Below, piece by piece: positions 41,927 through 50,708 of a stretch of 64,000 nt of DNA. Origin of the DNA: Rhodovastum sp963804495 (GTDB lineage Bacteria; Pseudomonadota; Alphaproteobacteria; Acetobacterales; Acetobacteraceae); contig CAWDQN010000002.1 of assembly GCA_963804495.1 (NCBI GenBank), forward strand, positions 124,001-188,000. The letters are read 5' to 3'. Numbering within the stretch: position 1 is the first letter of the stretch; the number at the start of each line of letters is the position of its first letter. The notes below the pieces were generated by a model. It worked only from the letters and a program-made list of their open reading frames with translations, ran no database searches and had not been told where the DNA came from. Made by a program: the position numbers and the translations under genes.

Positions 41927-42002
41927 GCGGACGTAGCTCAGTTGGTAGAGCGTCAGATTTCCAATCTGAATGTCGCCGGTTCGATCCCGGTCGTCCGCTC
42001 CA
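41927..42002 (+). tRNA. tRNA-Gly (anticodon TCC)
   Basis: A complete 76-base cloverleaf: acceptor stem GCGGACG/CGTCCGC, D-arm GCTCAGTTGGTAGAGC, anticodon stem TCAGA/TCTGA with loop TTTCCAA, T-arm GCCGG-TTCGATC-CCGGT, and encoded 3' TCCA. The anticodon TCC reads GGA and GGG glycine codons. It follows purU by about 90 bases. No integrase or attachment-site duplication was seen beside it. Confidence 0.97.
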
Positions 42003-42128
42003 GGTTTTCAAAGGGTTGGCGGGCAGGCCTTCGGAACCCGCCGCAATGCACCGGTGCTGTGGACTCACCCGGCGGCGTCCGGCGCGGTCCGCATGTTGCC
42101 GCTGTGACGGCGACATGCCGAAGCGGCG

Positions 42129-42153
42129 ATGACGGCCATGCGTTCGCCGTCAT
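42129..42153. terminator. Hairpin downstream of the response regulator gene
   Basis: ATGACGGC and GCCGTCAT pair around a nine-base loop in the gap between the tRNA gene and the convergent response regulator gene. No T run is seen, so it is a tentative terminator. Confidence 0.4.
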
Positions 42154-42200
42154 GTGACGCCCTCGCCGGGTGGTCATCCCTCACCCTGTCTGCACCGGCT

Positions 42201-42617
42201 TCAGTCGGATGCCGAAACCGCTTTGCCGGAGGGCCCGGGCAGGCGGGCCACCAAGCGCAGCATCTCGGTGATGTGGAATGGCTTGGACAGAATAGGCAGC
42301 TTGTCGAAACGCGGCGGCAGGTCGGCGCGCCCATAGCCGGTAAGAAAGACAAAGGGGATGCCGCGCGCCACCAGGATGTCGGCCACGGGAAACGCCGGGA
42401 TGCCGCGCAGATTGACGTCCAGCAGCGCGACCTGGAAGGCGGCTTCCCGCGCCAGGGCCATCGCCTGATTGAACCGCCCGACCGGGCCGACCAAGATGCA
42501 GCTGGCAGCGAGCAACGCCTCCTCCAGCAACATGGCGATGCTCAGCTCATCCTCGACCACGAGGATGTGCCGGCCCTGAAGCAGGTCCTGCTCCTGGTCA
42601 GGCATGCAAAACGTCAT
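42201..42617 (-). CDS. Single-domain response regulator
   Basis: Receiver domain with no output domain, 138 residues. The acidic pair is in LVVEDELS, the phosphorylation site in VALLDVNLRG, the switch threonine in VFLTGYG and lysine in LSKPFH. The start overlaps the end of the hybrid kinase gene by 20 bases, so it is very likely that kinase's partner. An internal ATG (MPDQEQ) near 42605 is an alternative start with no overlap of the kinase core. Confidence 0.9.
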   Translation of the reverse strand: MTFCMPDQEQDLLQGRHILVVEDELSIAMLLEEALLAASCILVGPVGRFNQAMALAREAAFQVALLDVNLRGIPAFPVADILVARGIPFVFLTGYGRADLPPRFDKLPILSKPFHITEMLRLVARLPGPSGKAVSASD

Positions 42618-45600
42618 GAATCACCTCCGCCGCCGGCATGGCCAACGTAGCGGTCACGCCCTCGGGCAGGAAGGCGATGGTTGCCGTTCCACCGAAGTCA
42701 TACTCGGCGCTTCGCTCGATGACATCTGTGCCGAAGCCTTTGCGTGTCGGCGGGGCGACCGGCGGGCCACCCGATTCCCGCCACGTCAGCACCAGCCAGT
42801 CTTTGCCGTCGCGCAGCTCGAACCTCCAGCCGATGTCCAGCCGCCCCCGGTCGTTGGCCAAGGCACCGTATTTCGCGGCATTGGTGGCGAGTTCGTGAAT
42901 GACGATACCAAGAGTGGTGGCCGTTCGCGATGGCAGCGAAACCGTCGGTCCTTGCGCCGTGAACCGCTCGCTTTCAGCGAACGCGCTCAATTCCCCCCGC
43001 ACGAGTTCGTCCAGTCCGACATGCGCCCATTGGTTCGATGACAGGATATCGTGGGTCCTGGCCAATCCCGCAAGCCGGTCGTTAAGTTTCACGATGAAGT
43101 CGTCGAGCGTGCCACCCCGGCGCGCCATCCTGGTCGCGGTCGACGACACGACGGCGAGCAGGTTCTTGACGCGATGGTTCAGCTCGGCCACCAGCGCCTG
43201 CTGCTGCCCCAGCTCCACCAGCGACGTCACGTTGACGAAGGTCAGGATAACGCCATCGATCTCGTTGTCGGCCTTCCGGTAGGGCAGCAGGCGCAGCAGG
43301 TAGTGGGTCGTGCCGTCGCGGCTGCGCAGCTTGCGCTCCAGCGGGGCGGCGGTAGCAAGCGTGGTGCGAACGTCGGCGGCCAGATGGCCGTACTCAAGAA
43401 TGCTGCCGAAATCGAGGATCGAGCGCCCTCGGTCGCCCGGCAGCAGCTTGAAGATGTCGTTCACCGCCGGGGTGAATGCGCGGATGGCGAGCGTGCTGTC
43501 GAGGAACAGCGTGGCGATCCTGGTGCTGTCGAACAGGTTGCGCAGGTCGTTGTTGGTCCGGTCCAGCTCGACGACCTTGTTGGACAGTTCGGCATTGACG
43601 CTGTGCAGCTCTTCGTTGACCGATTGCAGTTCCTCCTTCGAGGTTTCCAGTTCCTCGTTGGCGGATTGCAGCTCTTCGTTGATCGACAGCATTTCCTCAT
43701 TGGTTGACCGCAGCTCTTCGAGCGAAATCTGCGACTCGTCGATCGAGGTTTGCAGCCGCAGGCGCGTGTCGGCCAGTTCCTGCTCCAGATGCTGGATGGC
43801 CGCGTCATGGTCGGTCGGCCTGGGACCCGCGTCGGTGCGGTCCTCGGCCGCGGCCAGCGGGCCGACATCGGTGAGGATGATGAGCCACGCCGTTTCTCCT
43901 GCCTCGTCCGGCACCGGTTCGGCGGTCAGATTGATCGTTTGCGAACCGGCTTGCGTTTGCACGGCGACATCATCGCGGTGCGCCGAGAGGCCGCGCTCCG
44001 CCACTTCGTGCAGCAGCGAGCGCAGCGCCAGCCCAAGGCCCGGGCGCGCCATGGCAAGCAGGTTGCGGGTGGGCGCGCCGTACGCGGGCTCGAGGTATTT
44101 CCCCGTCCGAACCGAGAAATGGATCACATCCCAGGCGCGATTTACGATGATGTGAGCGGGCGCGTATTTGTCGAGCACGACGGCCTGGCCGGACGCGACG
44201 ACGTTGCGGCCGCCGGATGCGGCCGCGTTTTGGTCGATGCGCATGGCGCGGCGTCCGGCGGCAATTTGGTACGGCGCCGGGAAGATGGTCGGACGGCCGG
44301 GCAGGTCACGGCGGAGGAAAATGCGGTGTTTCTTGTCCAGCGGCTCGAACAGCTCGGGGTGATGGCTGGCATGCTCCGACGAGCCCAGAAACAGGAAGCC
44401 GCCGTGGCGCAGCGCGTAGTGAAACAGCGGGACGAGTTGCTTCTGCGTTTCCAGGTTGAGGTAGATTAGCAGGTTGCGGCACGAAATCAGGTCGATCCGC
44501 GAGAATGGCGGGTCGCGGATCACGCTGTGGCATGAGAACATGCAGATCTCGCGGATCTCCTTGGAGACCGCGAAGCTGCTGCCCTCGGGCACGAAGAACC
44601 GCGCCACCCGTTCAGCGGACATGCCGTCGAGCAGCCGCGCCGGGTAATGGCCCATGCGAGCAACCGCGAGCGCGTTCTCATCCACGTCGCTGGCGAATAT
44701 CTGCACCCGCACCGGACTGCTGCCGATCTGTTCGCGCAGCAGAATGGCGATGGAATACGCCTCTTCGCCGGTCGCGCAGCCGGGCACCCAGACCCGGACG
44801 GCGTCGCCGGCAGCGCGGCCGTCGAGCAGACGCGGAATGACCAGCGCCGCCAAAGCGTCGTACGATTCCATGTCGCGGAAGAAACTGGTCACCCCGATCA
44901 GCAACTCGCGGAAGAACAGATGCGCCTCTTGCGGTTCGGCGCGGAGCAGGGCCATATAGGCTGCAAGGTCGGCGACGCGGCGCACCTGCATGCGGCGCTG
45001 CAATCGGCGCAGAAAGGTGCTGGATTTGTAGCCGCTGAAGTCATGGCCGACCAGCGCTTGCAACAGGGCGCAGAGTTCGCTCTTGGCCGCTTCAAGCTGA
45101 GCGCGGGTTGTTTCATTGGGCGTGTCGGCGTCCAGTTGGACAGAGCCGAACGCGGCGATGAACTCCGACAGGCGTGCCGGCAGGTCCTGCATCGGCAGCG
45201 CTTCGTCCACGAAGCCGGTGGCGACCGCCGCTTCGGGCATACCGTGATGGCCACCCGGGTCACCGTTGAAACGCTGCGCCAGCGTCAGGCCGCCCGCCTC
45301 GCGCACCGCCTTCACGCCGATCGCCCCGTCCGTGCCGGTGCCCGAGAGAATCACCGCAATCGCCCGCCGCGGGACTGCCACGGCGAGCGAGGCGAGCAGG
45401 ATATCGATCGGATTGCGTTCCTCGCTGCGCTCGGTCAGCGCGAACCGGTCGTCCGCGATGGTCAGGATCGTGTCCGGGGCGTTCAGGTAGACATGACCGG
45501 GCTCGATCGCTTGCCCATCCGCGGCGACCGTCACCGGCATGGTGGTGAAGCGGGCGAGAATGTCCGGCAGCAGGCTGTCGCGGTGGCGGGCAAGATGCGT

Positions 45601-45744
45601 GACCACCACGAAGGCCGCCGCCAGGCCGGACGGCAGCAACTCGAACAGTCGCGAAAGGGCCTCCACGCCGCCGGCGGAGGCGCCGATGCCGACGACCGGA
45701 AAACTGCCGGATTGCGAAGCCACCTTGGCCCCTTTCAGACGCAA
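42598..45744 (-). CDS. CheB-CheR-PAS-HWE hybrid histidine kinase
   Basis: Multidomain signalling protein of 1048 residues. In order: CheB methylesterase domain (about 15-195; GIGASAGGVEAL with catalytic Ser, VVTHLARHR, GTGTDGAIGV), CheR methyltransferase (about 215-480; PGCATGEEAYS SAM motif, CRNLLIYL), a spacer, a long coiled coil (about 655-740; repeated NEELQS/NEELHS units), a PAS domain, and an HWE-type kinase with phospho-acceptor ELNHRVKNLLAVV and ATP lid HELATNAAKYGAL. No membrane segment. The layout is known in alphaproteobacteria; signal and output are unknown. The downstream response regulator overlaps it. Confidence 0.92.
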   Translation of the reverse strand: MRLKGAKVASQSGSFPVVGIGASAGGVEALSRLFELLPSGLAAAFVVVTHLARHRDSLLPDILARFTTMPVTVAADGQAIEPGHVYLNAPDTILTIADDRFALTERSEERNPIDILLASLAVAVPRRAIAVILSGTGTDGAIGVKAVREAGGLTLAQRFNGDPGGHHGMPEAAVATGFVDEALPMQDLPARLSEFIAAFGSVQLDADTPNETTRAQLEAAKSELCALLQALVGHDFSGYKSSTFLRRLQRRMQVRRVADLAAYMALLRAEPQEAHLFFRELLIGVTSFFRDMESYDALAALVIPRLLDGRAAGDAVRVWVPGCATGEEAYSIAILLREQIGSSPVRVQIFASDVDENALAVARMGHYPARLLDGMSAERVARFFVPEGSSFAVSKEIREICMFSCHSVIRDPPFSRIDLISCRNLLIYLNLETQKQLVPLFHYALRHGGFLFLGSSEHASHHPELFEPLDKKHRIFLRRDLPGRPTIFPAPYQIAAGRRAMRIDQNAAASGGRNVVASGQAVVLDKYAPAHIIVNRAWDVIHFSVRTGKYLEPAYGAPTRNLLAMARPGLGLALRSLLHEVAERGLSAHRDDVAVQTQAGSQTINLTAEPVPDEAGETAWLIILTDVGPLAAAEDRTDAGPRPTDHDAAIQHLEQELADTRLRLQTSIDESQISLEELRSTNEEMLSINEELQSANEELETSKEELQSVNEELHSVNAELSNKVVELDRTNNDLRNLFDSTRIATLFLDSTLAIRAFTPAVNDIFKLLPGDRGRSILDFGSILEYGHLAADVRTTLATAAPLERKLRSRDGTTHYLLRLLPYRKADNEIDGVILTFVNVTSLVELGQQQALVAELNHRVKNLLAVVSSTATRMARRGGTLDDFIVKLNDRLAGLARTHDILSSNQWAHVGLDELVRGELSAFAESERFTAQGPTVSLPSRTATTLGIVIHELATNAAKYGALANDRGRLDIGWRFELRDGKDWLVLTWRESGGPPVAPPTRKGFGTDVIERSAEYDFGGTATIAFLPEGVTATLAMPAAEVIHDVLHA

Positions 45745-46194
45745 GAAAGCTTGTCAGGCCCCCTCAAACAACGATTCTCGATGGATCTCCAAGCACAACC
45801 GAGGGCGCACGGCAAGGGTGCATCGTGAGTCGCTCGCGCGGGCGAAGGGCACCCCCTTTGCTCCACACTCAAGCTGGCGTGACAAATGGCGCCGAAACCG
45901 GGAAATGCGCAACCCCATACCGGGGGCGGCAGGCACAGGGCAATCGGGTGAAGCCGGGTGCCAGGCCACTCCGCGCAAGAAAGCTGCACGGGGAGGCGGA
46001 GAGTCGGAGAGAAACCTGTCAGTGATCGCCCTCAGGGGCGAACTACGCTTGGATATGCCTCTCCAACTCTTCGTCTTCCTGTGCATCTTTTCTTTTTTCG
46101 CAATGCACCACAGCGGCCGGCCCGTTCACCCGATTGCCCTGGGGGCCGCGCCTGATCGCCGGGCGAGGCTTGCGTCGTTTCGCCCCCGGCCCGC
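45745..46194. other. Gene-free region containing the terminal-inverted-repeat element
   Basis: A 450-base region upstream of the hybrid kinase (minus strand) and downstream of the SNase gene start side. Apart from the element at 45936-46141 nothing codes convincingly. The first 190 bases should contain the kinase promoter. Confidence 0.5.
45936..46141. mobile_element. Small non-coding element with 17-bp terminal inverted repeats, copy 1
   Basis: CAGGGCAATCGGGTGAA (45936-45952) is the exact reverse complement of TTCACCCGATTGCCCTG (46125-46141), giving a 206-bp unit. Inside, GTGCAT...ATGCAC forms a second smaller inverted repeat around a T-rich tract. A related unit lies in opposite orientation at 51886-52078. 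Size, inverted ends, non-coding interior and two copies fit a MITE-like element; no flanking target duplication was confirmed. Confidence 0.6.
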
Positions 46195-46716
46195 CTATCC
46201 GCCGTGCTGCTCGCGTCGCCAGTTCGAGGGCGGTTCGAACGTCCCGGCCCAGAGTCCGGCGCGGCTTCGCCGGGCTTCCTCCTCCAGGGGCACATAGGAT
46301 GTGGAATATTGCCGGTACGCCACCGCCCAGCCGGCGCGCACCATGGCGGCATTGATGTCCGCCGCGCCGACGCTGCAGGTGGCGACGGTGCGGCCATAGC
46401 GGTCCTTATCGCGGGCGTGGCAGGCGACCGCTTGGCCGGCGATCATGTCCTCCAGGAACCGCTTGGCCACCTGGCCGCAGGCATAGGCGGCGCCGTCGCG
46501 CTCGCAGGCCTGGGCACTCTCGGGGGCATCGATGCCGAACAGGCGGATGCGGCGCCCGCCCAGGTCCAGCGTATCGCCGTCGACCACGCGGGCGCGGCCG
46601 ACGATGTCGAGCGTGGTGCCGGGAAGACGGAGGTGAAGCTGGCCGGTGAGGTTGAGCACGATCAGCAGCATGGCCCCGAGGGCCAGCACGATCAGCAGCG
46701 GGTTGGAGCGATTCAT
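46195..46716 (-). CDS. Thermonuclease (SNase) family protein, membrane anchored
   Basis: The 173-residue product has an N-terminal membrane helix (NPLLIVLALGAMLLIVLNL) followed by the staphylococcal nuclease fold: ARVVDGDTLDLGGRRIRLFGIDAPE and DKDRYGRTVATC, with catalytic Arg and Glu positions present. It probably acts outside the cytoplasm on nucleic acids. The C-terminal tail AGLWAGTFEPPSNWRR is typical of the bacterial family. Confidence 0.9.
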   Translation of the reverse strand: MNRSNPLLIVLALGAMLLIVLNLTGQLHLRLPGTTLDIVGRARVVDGDTLDLGGRRIRLFGIDAPESAQACERDGAAYACGQVAKRFLEDMIAGQAVACHARDKDRYGRTVATCSVGAADINAAMVRAGWAVAYRQYSTSYVPLEEEARRSRAGLWAGTFEPPSNWRREQHGG

Positions 46717-46995
46717 GCCGCGGTTTTGTCCGGACGTCCGGTCATGGGTGTCGCCTCGGGGTGTGCAGTGATGGCATCTCCCTTAGCGCGGCGGCCGGAG
46801 TAGGGCCAGACGCGGCCGGATCGGGGCATTGCCGCGCCCGCCGAGTCTGTCGTCGCGTCGACGCAACAACGGCCTCTGGTTCAGTTGCCTCGGCGTGCGG
46901 CCCTTGGTTGTGCTTGCACGTGCACGCCCGAATGGCGACTTTGCGTGCCTGCTGTCGAGCGCCGGGAGTTGGAGCGATAGCGCGGGAGTGTCTGC

Positions 46996-47295
46996 ATGCG
47001 ACAGGCTAGTTTGACCGGATTGGCGCTGACGCTGAGTGTTTTCGGCCTGGCCGCTCATGCCAGTGACCAGCTGCCGCCCCAGCCTCTCGCCGCCGTCTCG
47101 CCCACGTCAGCCCCCGCGCCGGCGCCGCAGTTCACCCCGGCCCCGGTCCCGTCGCACGCGTTCAATGGCGGGTCATCGACTCAGGCCCATCCGCCCGGCG
47201 CGCCATTGGCCCCGGGCAGCGCGCGGCTGCGTCTCAACGGCAGCGTGACCAGTTATATCGGTGTCGGCGCGGACAGTGGCCGCAACGGGCGATGA
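46996..47295 (+). CDS. Small secreted proline-rich protein
   Basis: The 99-residue product has a signal peptide ending AAHASDQ, then a Pro/Ala-rich segment (SAPAPAPQFTPAPVPSHAF) and a short C-terminal ARLRLNGSVTSYIGVGADSGRNGR. No family recognised. The signal peptide and its own upstream gap of about 280 bases argue that it is real. Confidence 0.6.
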   Translation: MRQASLTGLALTLSVFGLAAHASDQLPPQPLAAVSPTSAPAPAPQFTPAPVPSHAFNGGSSTQAHPPGAPLAPGSARLRLNGSVTSYIGVGADSGRNGR

Positions 47296-47351
47296 TCCGA
47301 TGGTCCGCAGGGTTCATCGGCACGCCGGATCAGGCCCGTTAAGCCACCGTC

Positions 47352-48878
47352 TTAATTCAGCACCCGCCCCGGCTTCACCAGTTCCGCCAGCACCGCCGGC
47401 TCCAGCTCCGCTCCCACCCGCTCCAGCGACAGCCGCGCCGGCGGGCGCGGACGCTCGATGGACGAGGCTGGCACCACCGTCAGCGGCGGCTTGGCCGGAC
47501 GCAGCGCCGAGGCGCGCAGCAGCGCCGCCACGAACGACCGGCCCCAGACCAGCGGCGAGCGATGCTCGATGGCTGCCCACAGCGCCCGCCAGCGCGCCTG
47601 CCGCTCCTCCAGCCCCATGCGCAGCGCCGCATCCATCGCGTCCGCCATGGCGTCGGGGTCGTGCGGGTTGACCAGCAGCGCCGCCTCCAGTTGCCGGGCC
47701 GCGCCGGCGAAGCGCGACAGCACCAGCACGCCGGGATCGGCGGGGTCCTGGGCGGCGACGAATTCCTTGGCCACCAGATTCATGCCATCGCGCAGCGGCG
47801 TCACCAGCCCCACCCGCGCCTGCCGCATGGTGCCGGCCACGATGGCGCGGTCCACGCCATGCGCCACCATCCGCAGCGGCTGCCAGTCCGGCTCGCCTAC
47901 ATCGGCGTTCAGCGCCCCGGACTCGCGGTCCAGCGCCGCCCGCAGCGCGCGGTAGCAGTCCACGTCCTTGCGCGACATCGCCGCGATCTGCAGCATGGTC
48001 ACGTGACCGCGCCAGTCCTGCCGCTTTTCCAGCAACCGGCGCAGCCCGGCTAGGCGCTGCAGCAGCCCCTTGGTGGGGTCCAGCCGTTCCACGCCCAGGA
48101 TCAGCCGCTGCCCGTCCAGACTGCGCCGCAGCCGGCGCGCGGCCGGAGTGTCGGCCATGCCGGCGGCGGTGCGGGCAAAGGCGCGCGCCTCGATTTCCAC
48201 CGGGAATACGCCGAGGCGCACCCGCCGCCCGGCGAAGAACAGCGAGTTGTTCGGCCCGCGCACCGCGCCCGCCAGCATCTGCGCGGCGGCGGCGAAATTG
48301 GCCAGGTCGTTGTCGGTCTGAAAACCGATCAGATCGGCGGCCAGCAGGTCGCGCACCAGCTCGGTCATTTCGGGCGCCGCCGCCAGCACGTCGGGGGCGC
48401 AGAACGGGATGTGCAGGAAAAACCCGACCGGATTGCGCACGCCGCGTGCCCGCAGCGCCGAGGGCAGCGGCATCAGATGGTAGTCGTGCACCCAGATCAG
48501 GTCGGTCGGCCGCAGCAGCGGCTGCAGGCCGGCGGCCATGCGCGCATTGACCTCGCGATAGACGCGGGCGTCGCGCCGATCGTACCGCATCAGCTCCGGC
48601 ATGGTGTGCAGCAGCGGCCACAGCACCCCGTTGGAAAAGGCGTTGTAGTAGCGATCGTGCTCGTCCTGAGTGAGGTCGATGGTGGCGTATTCCACCCCGC
48701 CCGCCCGCTCGACCATGGCCGCCCGGCCAGCGCCGGACGGCACCACCGCGCCGCTCCAGCCAAACCAGAGGCCGCCGCGTTTTTCCATCAGCCCATCCAG
48801 GGCGACAGCCAGTCCGCCGGCCTGGGTTCCAGCCGAAGGGGCCGGTACCCGGTTGGACACGACGACGAGGCGGTTCAT
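47352..48878 (-). CDS. otsA: Alpha,alpha-trehalose-phosphate synthase
   Basis: GT20 glycosyltransferase that makes trehalose-6-phosphate from UDP-glucose and glucose-6-phosphate. The 508-residue product has VVVSNRVP, GGLAVALDGLM, WFGWSG, the HDYHLMPLPSALR block and GFFLHIPFCAPDVL, plus GVERLDPTKGLLQRL and PLRDGMNLVAKEFVAAQ. No otsB phosphatase is adjacent, so trehalose-6-phosphate must be dephosphorylated by a distant enzyme. Confidence 0.95.
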   Translation of the reverse strand: MNRLVVVSNRVPAPSAGTQAGGLAVALDGLMEKRGGLWFGWSGAVVPSGAGRAAMVERAGGVEYATIDLTQDEHDRYYNAFSNGVLWPLLHTMPELMRYDRRDARVYREVNARMAAGLQPLLRPTDLIWVHDYHLMPLPSALRARGVRNPVGFFLHIPFCAPDVLAAAPEMTELVRDLLAADLIGFQTDNDLANFAAAAQMLAGAVRGPNNSLFFAGRRVRLGVFPVEIEARAFARTAAGMADTPAARRLRRSLDGQRLILGVERLDPTKGLLQRLAGLRRLLEKRQDWRGHVTMLQIAAMSRKDVDCYRALRAALDRESGALNADVGEPDWQPLRMVAHGVDRAIVAGTMRQARVGLVTPLRDGMNLVAKEFVAAQDPADPGVLVLSRFAGAARQLEAALLVNPHDPDAMADAMDAALRMGLEERQARWRALWAAIEHRSPLVWGRSFVAALLRASALRPAKPPLTVVPASSIERPRPPARLSLERVGAELEPAVLAELVKPGRVLN

Positions 48879-49377
48879 GTGACCTCCAGCGGCGAGGTGG
48901 GCAGGGGGATGACCAGACCGGTCATCCAGCGCCGCCCGGCACTCCAGCCGCGTTCCAAGTTGCGGGCGATACCGCCCCTGACATCCGAGTAACCCGGCGC
49001 TGTGTTACAGCGCGGACACATAACCGAGGTTCCCGAACCTGTGATCGAGCACGCGGACGTGATCGGCAGCGGCCCGGGCGCCGCCGGTTCTCCCTTGCGC
49101 GCACCTCTGCCTGCCCTCACGGGGGTCCGGTCGTGCGCGCCGGTCTCCCGCGCGCCGGCCAGGCTTGTGAGGATGCGGCAGCGGGGGCGATGCAACAGGG
49201 GCTCCTTCATGTGCGAGCGGCACGAGCGTGATTTCCCAGTTGCGCATGGCAAGATTACGGCGAAGAATCCGCCACCCTGCCACACCTGTGGCGGGGCGCC
49301 CGCCGCCTGGTTTTCTGCATGCTTAACCGACCCGGCACCTCTGGTTTTTCCCCGCCGCCGATGGGATGCTGCCGGGC
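48879..49377. other. Gene-free gap between otsA and the M20 hydrolase
   Basis: About 500 bases between divergent genes. Short ORFs occur on both strands, one with a CxxCGG and a CERH motif (around 49209-49310, plus strand), but none has a ribosome binding site or a family match. Nothing else is supported here. Confidence 0.5.
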
Positions 49378-50535
49378 ATGGACGACACTGCGGATCGCAC
49401 CCTGGCCGAAACCCTTGCCGGATGGCGCCGGCATTTGCATGCGAACCCCGAACTGTCGCTGCAGGAGACGCAAACCGCCGCCTTCGTCTGCGCCCGGCTG
49501 TCCGAGCTCGGCATTCCCTACGTCGCCGGGGTGGGCGGGACCGGCGTGGTGGCCACGCTGTCGCGCGGCGCATCCAACCGCAGCGTCGGCCTACGCGCCG
49601 ACATGGACGCCCTGCCGATCACGGAGGCCACCTGCCTGCCATACGCCTCGCGCACTCCCGGCGTGATGCATGCCTGCGGCCACGACGGCCACACGGTCAG
49701 CCTGCTCGGTGCGGCGGCGCTGCTGGTGCGCGACCCGCACTGGACCGGCACCGTGCAACTGGTGTTCCAGCCGGCCGAAGAAGGCTTCGGCGGAGCCGCC
49801 GCCATGCTGGCCGACGGGCTGCTGGAGCGCTTCCCGATGGAGCGCATCTTCGCCTATCACAACTGGCCGGGCCTGGAGGCGGGCACGGTGGCCGTGCATG
49901 ACGGTCCGGTGATGGCCGGCGGTGCCCCCCTACGCATCACCCTTCACGGCCAGGCCGGTCATGCCGGCATGCCGCATCTGACCCGCGACCCGATGCTGGC
50001 GGCCGGGCATTTGCTGGTGGCGCTGCAATCGGTGGTGTCGCGCAGCATCGACCCGCTGGAATCGGCGGTGGTGTCGATCTGCATGATCGAGGGCGGCGGG
50101 GCCAACAACCAGATCCCCTCCGTGGTGCGGCTGAGCGGCACGGTGCGCGCCTTCACGCCGGCCGTGCGCGCGCAGGTAGATGCCGCGATCGCCCGGGTGG
50201 TGGACGGCATTGCCGCCACCTTCGGCATCCGGGCGGAGCTGGACCAGCCGTCCGGCATCCCCCCCACCGTGAACCACCGCGCCGAGGCGGACATCACCGC
50301 GGCAGCGGTGCGCGAGGTCGGCCTGGCTGTACAGCGCGACCTGGCACCGGCGATGACCAGCGAGGATTTCGGTCTTTACCTGCAGCAGCGGCCGGGGGCG
50401 TTCCTGTGGATGGGCAACGGGGGCGCGTCAGCCGAGCTGCATACGCCCGCGTATGATTTCAACGATTCTATTCTTCTCTCTGCCGCCACAGCCCTGGCCG
50501 GCGTTGCCCGGCTGGCGTTGCGGGAGGGGGCGTAG
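49378..50535 (+). CDS. M20 family amidohydrolase
   Basis: Metal-dependent hydrolase of the hippurate hydrolase/N-acyl amino acid amidohydrolase group, 385 residues. Metal-binding and catalytic positions are visible: HANPELSLQE, HACGHDGHTVSLLG, FQPAEEGFGGA, and the dimerisation domain GQAGHAGMPHLTRDP, ending with PAMTSEDFGLYLQQRPGAFLWMGNG. The substrate cannot be specified. ATG 49378 (MDDTADRT) is preferred; ATG 49366 adds four residues. Confidence 0.9.
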   Translation: MDDTADRTLAETLAGWRRHLHANPELSLQETQTAAFVCARLSELGIPYVAGVGGTGVVATLSRGASNRSVGLRADMDALPITEATCLPYASRTPGVMHACGHDGHTVSLLGAAALLVRDPHWTGTVQLVFQPAEEGFGGAAAMLADGLLERFPMERIFAYHNWPGLEAGTVAVHDGPVMAGGAPLRITLHGQAGHAGMPHLTRDPMLAAGHLLVALQSVVSRSIDPLESAVVSICMIEGGGANNQIPSVVRLSGTVRAFTPAVRAQVDAAIARVVDGIAATFGIRAELDQPSGIPPTVNHRAEADITAAAVREVGLAVQRDLAPAMTSEDFGLYLQQRPGAFLWMGNGGASAELHTPAYDFNDSILLSAATALAGVARLALREGA

Positions 50536-50570
50536 GGCGGGTCGGCGAAACGGGCGCCTTGCTCCTATGG

Positions 50571-50706
50571 GGGCGTTGCCCCCAACCCCACCAAGGGCTT
50601 TGCCCCTGGACCCCACCAAGGGGCGTAGCCCCTTGGAACCCTTAACGAATGGGCTCCAAGGGCCTCTCGGCCCTTGGCAGGTCCAGGGCAGAGCCCTGGC
50701 CTTCCT
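50571..50706. repeat. Dispersed palindromic repeat, copy 10 (longest)
   Basis: An extended array: ACCAAGGGCTTTGCCCCTGG, CCAAGGGGCGTAGCCCCTTGG in part, CAAGGGCCTCTCGGCCCTTG, then GGTCCAGGGCAGAGCCCTGG. Four palindromic modules follow each other between two convergent genes, so it may also serve as a terminator. Confidence 0.75.
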
Positions 50707-50708
50707 GC

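Noticed and set aside
42044..42080. Weak similarity to the end of the inverted-repeat element (GCAATGCACC, then CTCACCCGG)
   Set aside because: Only short scattered matches; the ends and interior blocks of the element are absent.
41880..42160. Possible genomic island boundary at the tRNA-Gly gene
   Set aside because: No integrase, no repeated tRNA 3' end and no composition shift was found next to the tRNA.
49005..49310. Small ORFs with a CxxCGG motif in the otsA-hydrolase gap
   Set aside because: No start signal, no family match, and the motif is expected by chance in a region of this composition.
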